Source: Streptomyces noursei (GTDB lineage Bacteria; Actinomycetota; Actinomycetes; Streptomycetales; Streptomycetaceae). From it: a DNA stretch of 32,145 nucleotides. Below, piece after piece: positions 29,902-32,145 of this stretch; within the stretch, counting starts at the first letter, position 1; every line of letters starts with the position of its first letter. The DNA lies in the NCBI RefSeq assembly GCF_001646665.1, contig NZ_LWBU01000158.1, positions 296,437 to 328,581 of the forward strand, written 5' to 3'. A program made the translations under genes and the position numbers. Below the pieces are notes generated by a model. That model saw only the letters and a program-made list of their open reading frames with translations. It had not been told where the DNA came from and did no database searches.

Positions 29902-29949
29902 CGGGCGGCTGGCATCAGGGGTTCCCGTTCGAGCGAGAGAGAGATCCGC

Positions 29950-30270
29950 GTGTACGCCATCGTGCGCAGCGGTGGTCGCCAGCACAAGGTTGCTGTCGGC
30001 GACATCGTTGAGGTTGACAAGATTTCCACTGCCAAGGTTGGCGACACGGTCGAGCTCTCGACCCTGCTCGTTGTCGACGGCGACGCTGTGACCAGCGACC
30101 CGTGGGTGCTGGCCGGCATCAAGGTCCAGGCCGAGGTCGTGGACCACCACAAGGGCGCCAAGATCGACATCCTGCGCTACAAGAACAAGACCGGCTACCG
30201 CCGTCGTCAGGGCCACCGCCAGCAGTACACGGCGATCAAGGTCACGGCGATCCCCACGGCTGCGAAGTAA
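29950..30270 (+). CDS. rplU: 50S ribosomal protein L21
   Basis: The 106-residue product shows the L21 pattern [23 protein letters not shown], then [20 protein letters not shown], which binds 23S rRNA. The GTG start at 29950 follows a run of GA repeats (AGCGAGAGAGAGA) that serves as a weak ribosome binding site. Codons such as GTT and ATT near the start are less GC-biased than elsewhere. It is first in an rplU-rpmA unit with a strong promoter and a structured leader, and the 14-nt gap to rpmA indicates co-transcription. Confidence 0.98.
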   Translation: MYAIVRSGGRQHKVAVGDIVEVDKISTAKVGDTVELSTLLVVDGDAVTSDPWVLAGIKVQAEVVDHHKGAKIDILRYKNKTGYRRRQGHRQQYTAIKVTAIPTAAK

Positions 30271-30284
30271 GGGACTGAGGAGAC

Positions 30285-30542
30285 ATGGCACACAAGAAGG
30301 GCGCATCGTCCACCCGGAACGGTCGCGACTCCAACGCTCAGCGGCTCGGCGTGAAGCGCTTCGGCGGTCAGGTCGTCAACGCCGGTGAGATCCTGGTCCG
30401 CCAGCGTGGCACCCACTTCCACCCCGGCACGGGCGTCGGTCGTGGTGGCGACGACACGCTGTTCGCGCTGCAGGCCGGTTCGGTGCAGTTCGGCACCTTC
30501 CGTGGCCGCAAGGTCGTGAACATCGTTCCGACCGCTGCCTGA
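30285..30542 (+). CDS. rpmA: 50S ribosomal protein L27
   Basis: The 85-residue product begins [20 protein letters not shown], the L27 N-terminal tail that reaches the peptidyl transferase centre, and continues with [20 protein letters not shown] and [20 protein letters not shown]. The start follows Met directly with AHKKG, so no N-terminal cleavage extension of the Firmicutes kind is present. GAGGAG precedes the ATG by about 3-8 nt. A terminator follows after the stop, separating it from obg. Confidence 0.98.
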   Translation: MAHKKGASSTRNGRDSNAQRLGVKRFGGQVVNAGEILVRQRGTHFHPGTGVGRGGDDTLFALQAGSVQFGTFRGRKVVNIVPTAA

Positions 30543-30567
30543 TCGGGCTGCTCGGTTCCTTTGCGAG

Positions 30568-30613
30568 GGCGGACCTCACTTCCCGTACGTGTGCGGGAAG
30601 CGGGTCCGCCTTT
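30568..30613 (+). terminator. Terminator after rpmA
   Basis: GGCGGACC (30568-30575) pairs with GGTCCGCC (30603-30610) and CTTCCCG with CGGGAAG inside it, around an 8-nt loop, followed by TTT. The inner loop is slightly asymmetric (TCA against CG). Confidence 0.85.
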
Positions 30614-30615
30614 CG

Positions 30616-30659
30616 CGTGTTAACACGTAGACATTTCCGTACGTAACTGTCGTAACTGG
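30616..30659 (+). promoter_or_regulatory. Probable obg promoter region with palindrome and direct repeat
   Basis: This AT-richer stretch between the rpmA terminator and obg holds the perfect 12-bp palindrome CGTGTTAACACG (30616-30627) and a direct repeat CGTAACTG (30642-30649 and 30651-30658). No unambiguous -35/-10 pair is visible. It suggests that obg has its own, possibly regulated, promoter. Confidence 0.45.
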
Positions 30660-30670
30660 AGGCACAGAAC

Positions 30671-32107
30671 ATGACCACCTTCGTGGACCGCGTCGAGCTG
30701 CATGTCGCCGCGGGTAACGGAGGCCACGGCTGTGCCTCCGTCCACCGTGAGAAGTTCAAGCCGCTCGGCGGCCCCGACGGGGGCAACGGCGGCCGGGGCG
30801 GCGACGTGATCCTGGTCGTCGACCAGTCGGTCACCACGCTCCTGGACTACCACCACTCGCCCCACCGCAAGGCCACCAACGGCAAGCCCGGCGAGGGCGG
30901 CAACCGGTCCGGCAAGGACGGCCAGGACCTGATCCTGCCGGTGCCGGACGGCACGGTCGTCCTCGACGGGAAGGGCAACGTGCTGGCCGACCTGGTCGGG
31001 CACGGCACCTCCTACGTCGCCGCCGAGGGCGGCCGCGGCGGTCTGGGCAACGCGGCGCTGGCCTCGGCCCGCCGCAAGGCGCCCGGCTTCGCCCTGCTGG
31101 GCGAGCCGGGGCGGTCCGGCGACATCGTCCTGGAGCTGAAGACCGTCGCGGACGTGGCCCTGGTGGGCTACCCCAGCGCCGGCAAGTCCTCACTGATCTC
31201 CGTCCTCTCCGCCGCCAAGCCGAAGATCGCGGACTACCCCTTCACGACCCTGGTCCCGAACCTGGGCGTCGTCACCGCCGGCTCGACCGTCTACACCATC
31301 GCGGACGTCCCCGGCCTCATCCCGGGCGCCAGCCAGGGCCGTGGCCTGGGCCTGGAGTTCCTGCGGCACGTCGAGCGCTGCTCGGTGCTCGTCCACGTCC
31401 TGGACACGGCCACGCTGGAGTCCGACCGCGACCCGGTCACCGACCTGGACGTCATCGAGGAGGAGCTGAGCCAGTACGGCGGCCTCGACGACCGTCCCCG
31501 GATCGTCGTCCTCAACAAGATCGACATCCCGGACGGCAAGGACCTCGCGGACATGATCCGCCCGGACCTGGAGGCGCGCGGCTACCGCGTCTTCGAGGTG
31601 TCGGCCGTCGCCCACATGGGCCTCAAGGAGCTGTCCTTCGCGCTGGCCGAGATCGTCGCCCAGGCGCGCGCGGCCAAGCCGAAGGAGGAGGCGACCCGGA
31701 TCGTCATCCGCCCGAAGGCCGTCGACGACGCGGGCTTCACGGTCACGCTGGAGGAGGACGGCCTGTACCGGGTGCGCGGCGAGAAGCCGGAGCGCTGGGT
31801 GCGCCAGACCGACTTCAACAACGACGAGGCCGTCGGCTACCTGGCGGACCGCCTCAACCGCCTCGGTGTCGAGGACCAGCTGATGAAGGCCGGGGCCCGC
31901 GCGGGCGACGGCGTCGCGATCGGCCCCGAGGAGGACGCGGTCGTCTTCGACTGGGAGCCCACGATGATGGCCGGCGCGGAGATGCTCGGCCGCCGTGGCG
32001 AGGACCACCGCATGGAGGCCCCGCGTCCGGCCGCGCAGCGCCGCAAGGACCGCCAGGCGGAGCGGGACGAGGCGGACCGCGAGTTCGACGGCTTCGACCC
32101 CTTCTGA
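30671..32107 (+). CDS. obg: GTPase Obg/CgtA
   Basis: The 478-residue product has the Gly-rich Obg fold (about 1-158; [24 protein letters not shown]), a G domain (about 159-330) with G1 [10 protein letters not shown]3 DVPGLI and G4 NKID, and a C-terminal OCT domain (about 345-425) followed by a charged tail ending DGFDPF. Obg binds the 50S subunit and acts in ribosome assembly and stress response; in S. coelicolor it is linked to the onset of aerial development through GTP sensing. TGGAGG lies upstream of the ATG at a normal distance. The length matches actinobacterial Obg. From 32108 to the window end no gene is seen. Confidence 0.97.
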   Translation: MTTFVDRVELHVAAGNGGHGCASVHREKFKPLGGPDGGNGGRGGDVILVVDQSVTTLLDYHHSPHRKATNGKPGEGGNRSGKDGQDLILPVPDGTVVLDGKGNVLADLVGHGTSYVAAEGGRGGLGNAALASARRKAPGFALLGEPGRSGDIVLELKTVADVALVGYPSAGKSSLISVLSAAKPKIADYPFTTLVPNLGVVTAGSTVYTIADVPGLIPGASQGRGLGLEFLRHVERCSVLVHVLDTATLESDRDPVTDLDVIEEELSQYGGLDDRPRIVVLNKIDIPDGKDLADMIRPDLEARGYRVFEVSAVAHMGLKELSFALAEIVAQARAAKPKEEATRIVIRPKAVDDAGFTVTLEEDGLYRVRGEKPERWVRQTDFNNDEAVGYLADRLNRLGVEDQLMKAGARAGDGVAIGPEEDAVVFDWEPTMMAGAEMLGRRGEDHRMEAPRPAAQRRKDRQAERDEADREFDGFDPF

Positions 32108-32145
32108 TCCTCAGCTCAGCGCCGTACCCCGGCGACGCGCCCCCG

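Noticed and set aside
29655..30170. N-terminal extension of the acetyltransferase frame into rplU
   Set aside because: The beta-helix repeats begin right after GTG 29654, which has a good ribosome binding site; the extension is antisense to rplU and low-complexity.

Overview
This window is high-GC actinobacterial chromosome, almost certainly Streptomyces. Third codon positions are nearly all G or C, GTG and TTG starts are common, and the housekeeping order (mreD, PBP2, rodA, a radical SAM pair, an RNase E with long disordered arms, rplU-rpmA-obg) is the one I know from Streptomyces. Identifications rest on motifs and family knowledge; no database was searched.

Left part (1-7304, plus strand): the tail of mreD, then mrdA (PBP2) and rodA of the elongation/sporulation wall machinery, a CYTH-CHAD polyphosphate-type protein with an apparently leaderless start, and a B12-binding radical SAM protein of the TIGR03960 type.

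Mobile element (about 7236-9300): a large serine integrase with intact catalytic residues lies on the minus strand just after the radical SAM gene. The last ~21 codons of that gene appear to come from the element, and a decayed copy of the original end seems to lie beyond the integrase. A terminator, a 27-residue-repeat membrane protein, the radical SAM partner protein (TIGR03936 type, probable CTG start) and rne follow.

Glycan island (16191-29654): between rne and rplU lie all five enzyme types of the pathway from UDP-GlcNAc to UDP-2,3-diacetamido-2,3-dideoxy-mannuronic acid: a 6-dehydrogenase (WbpA type), 3-dehydrogenase (WbpB), aminotransferase (WbpE), N-acetyltransferase (WbpD) and 2-epimerase (WbpI). 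They sit with three glycosyltransferases and a GalE-type epimerase. The genes form a plus-strand operon (16191-22294), a convergent minus-strand operon (27071-22353), and a separate minus-strand acetyltransferase (29654-29052). No flippase, polymerase or ABC exporter is present, so assembly must be completed from elsewhere. A NYN/PIN-like protein and a probable beta-propeller protein of unknown role lie inside the same stretch.

Right part (29751-32107): a well-formed promoter and a structured ~165-nt leader precede rplU, followed by rpmA, a terminator, and obg behind its own AT-rich upstream region with a 12-bp palindrome.
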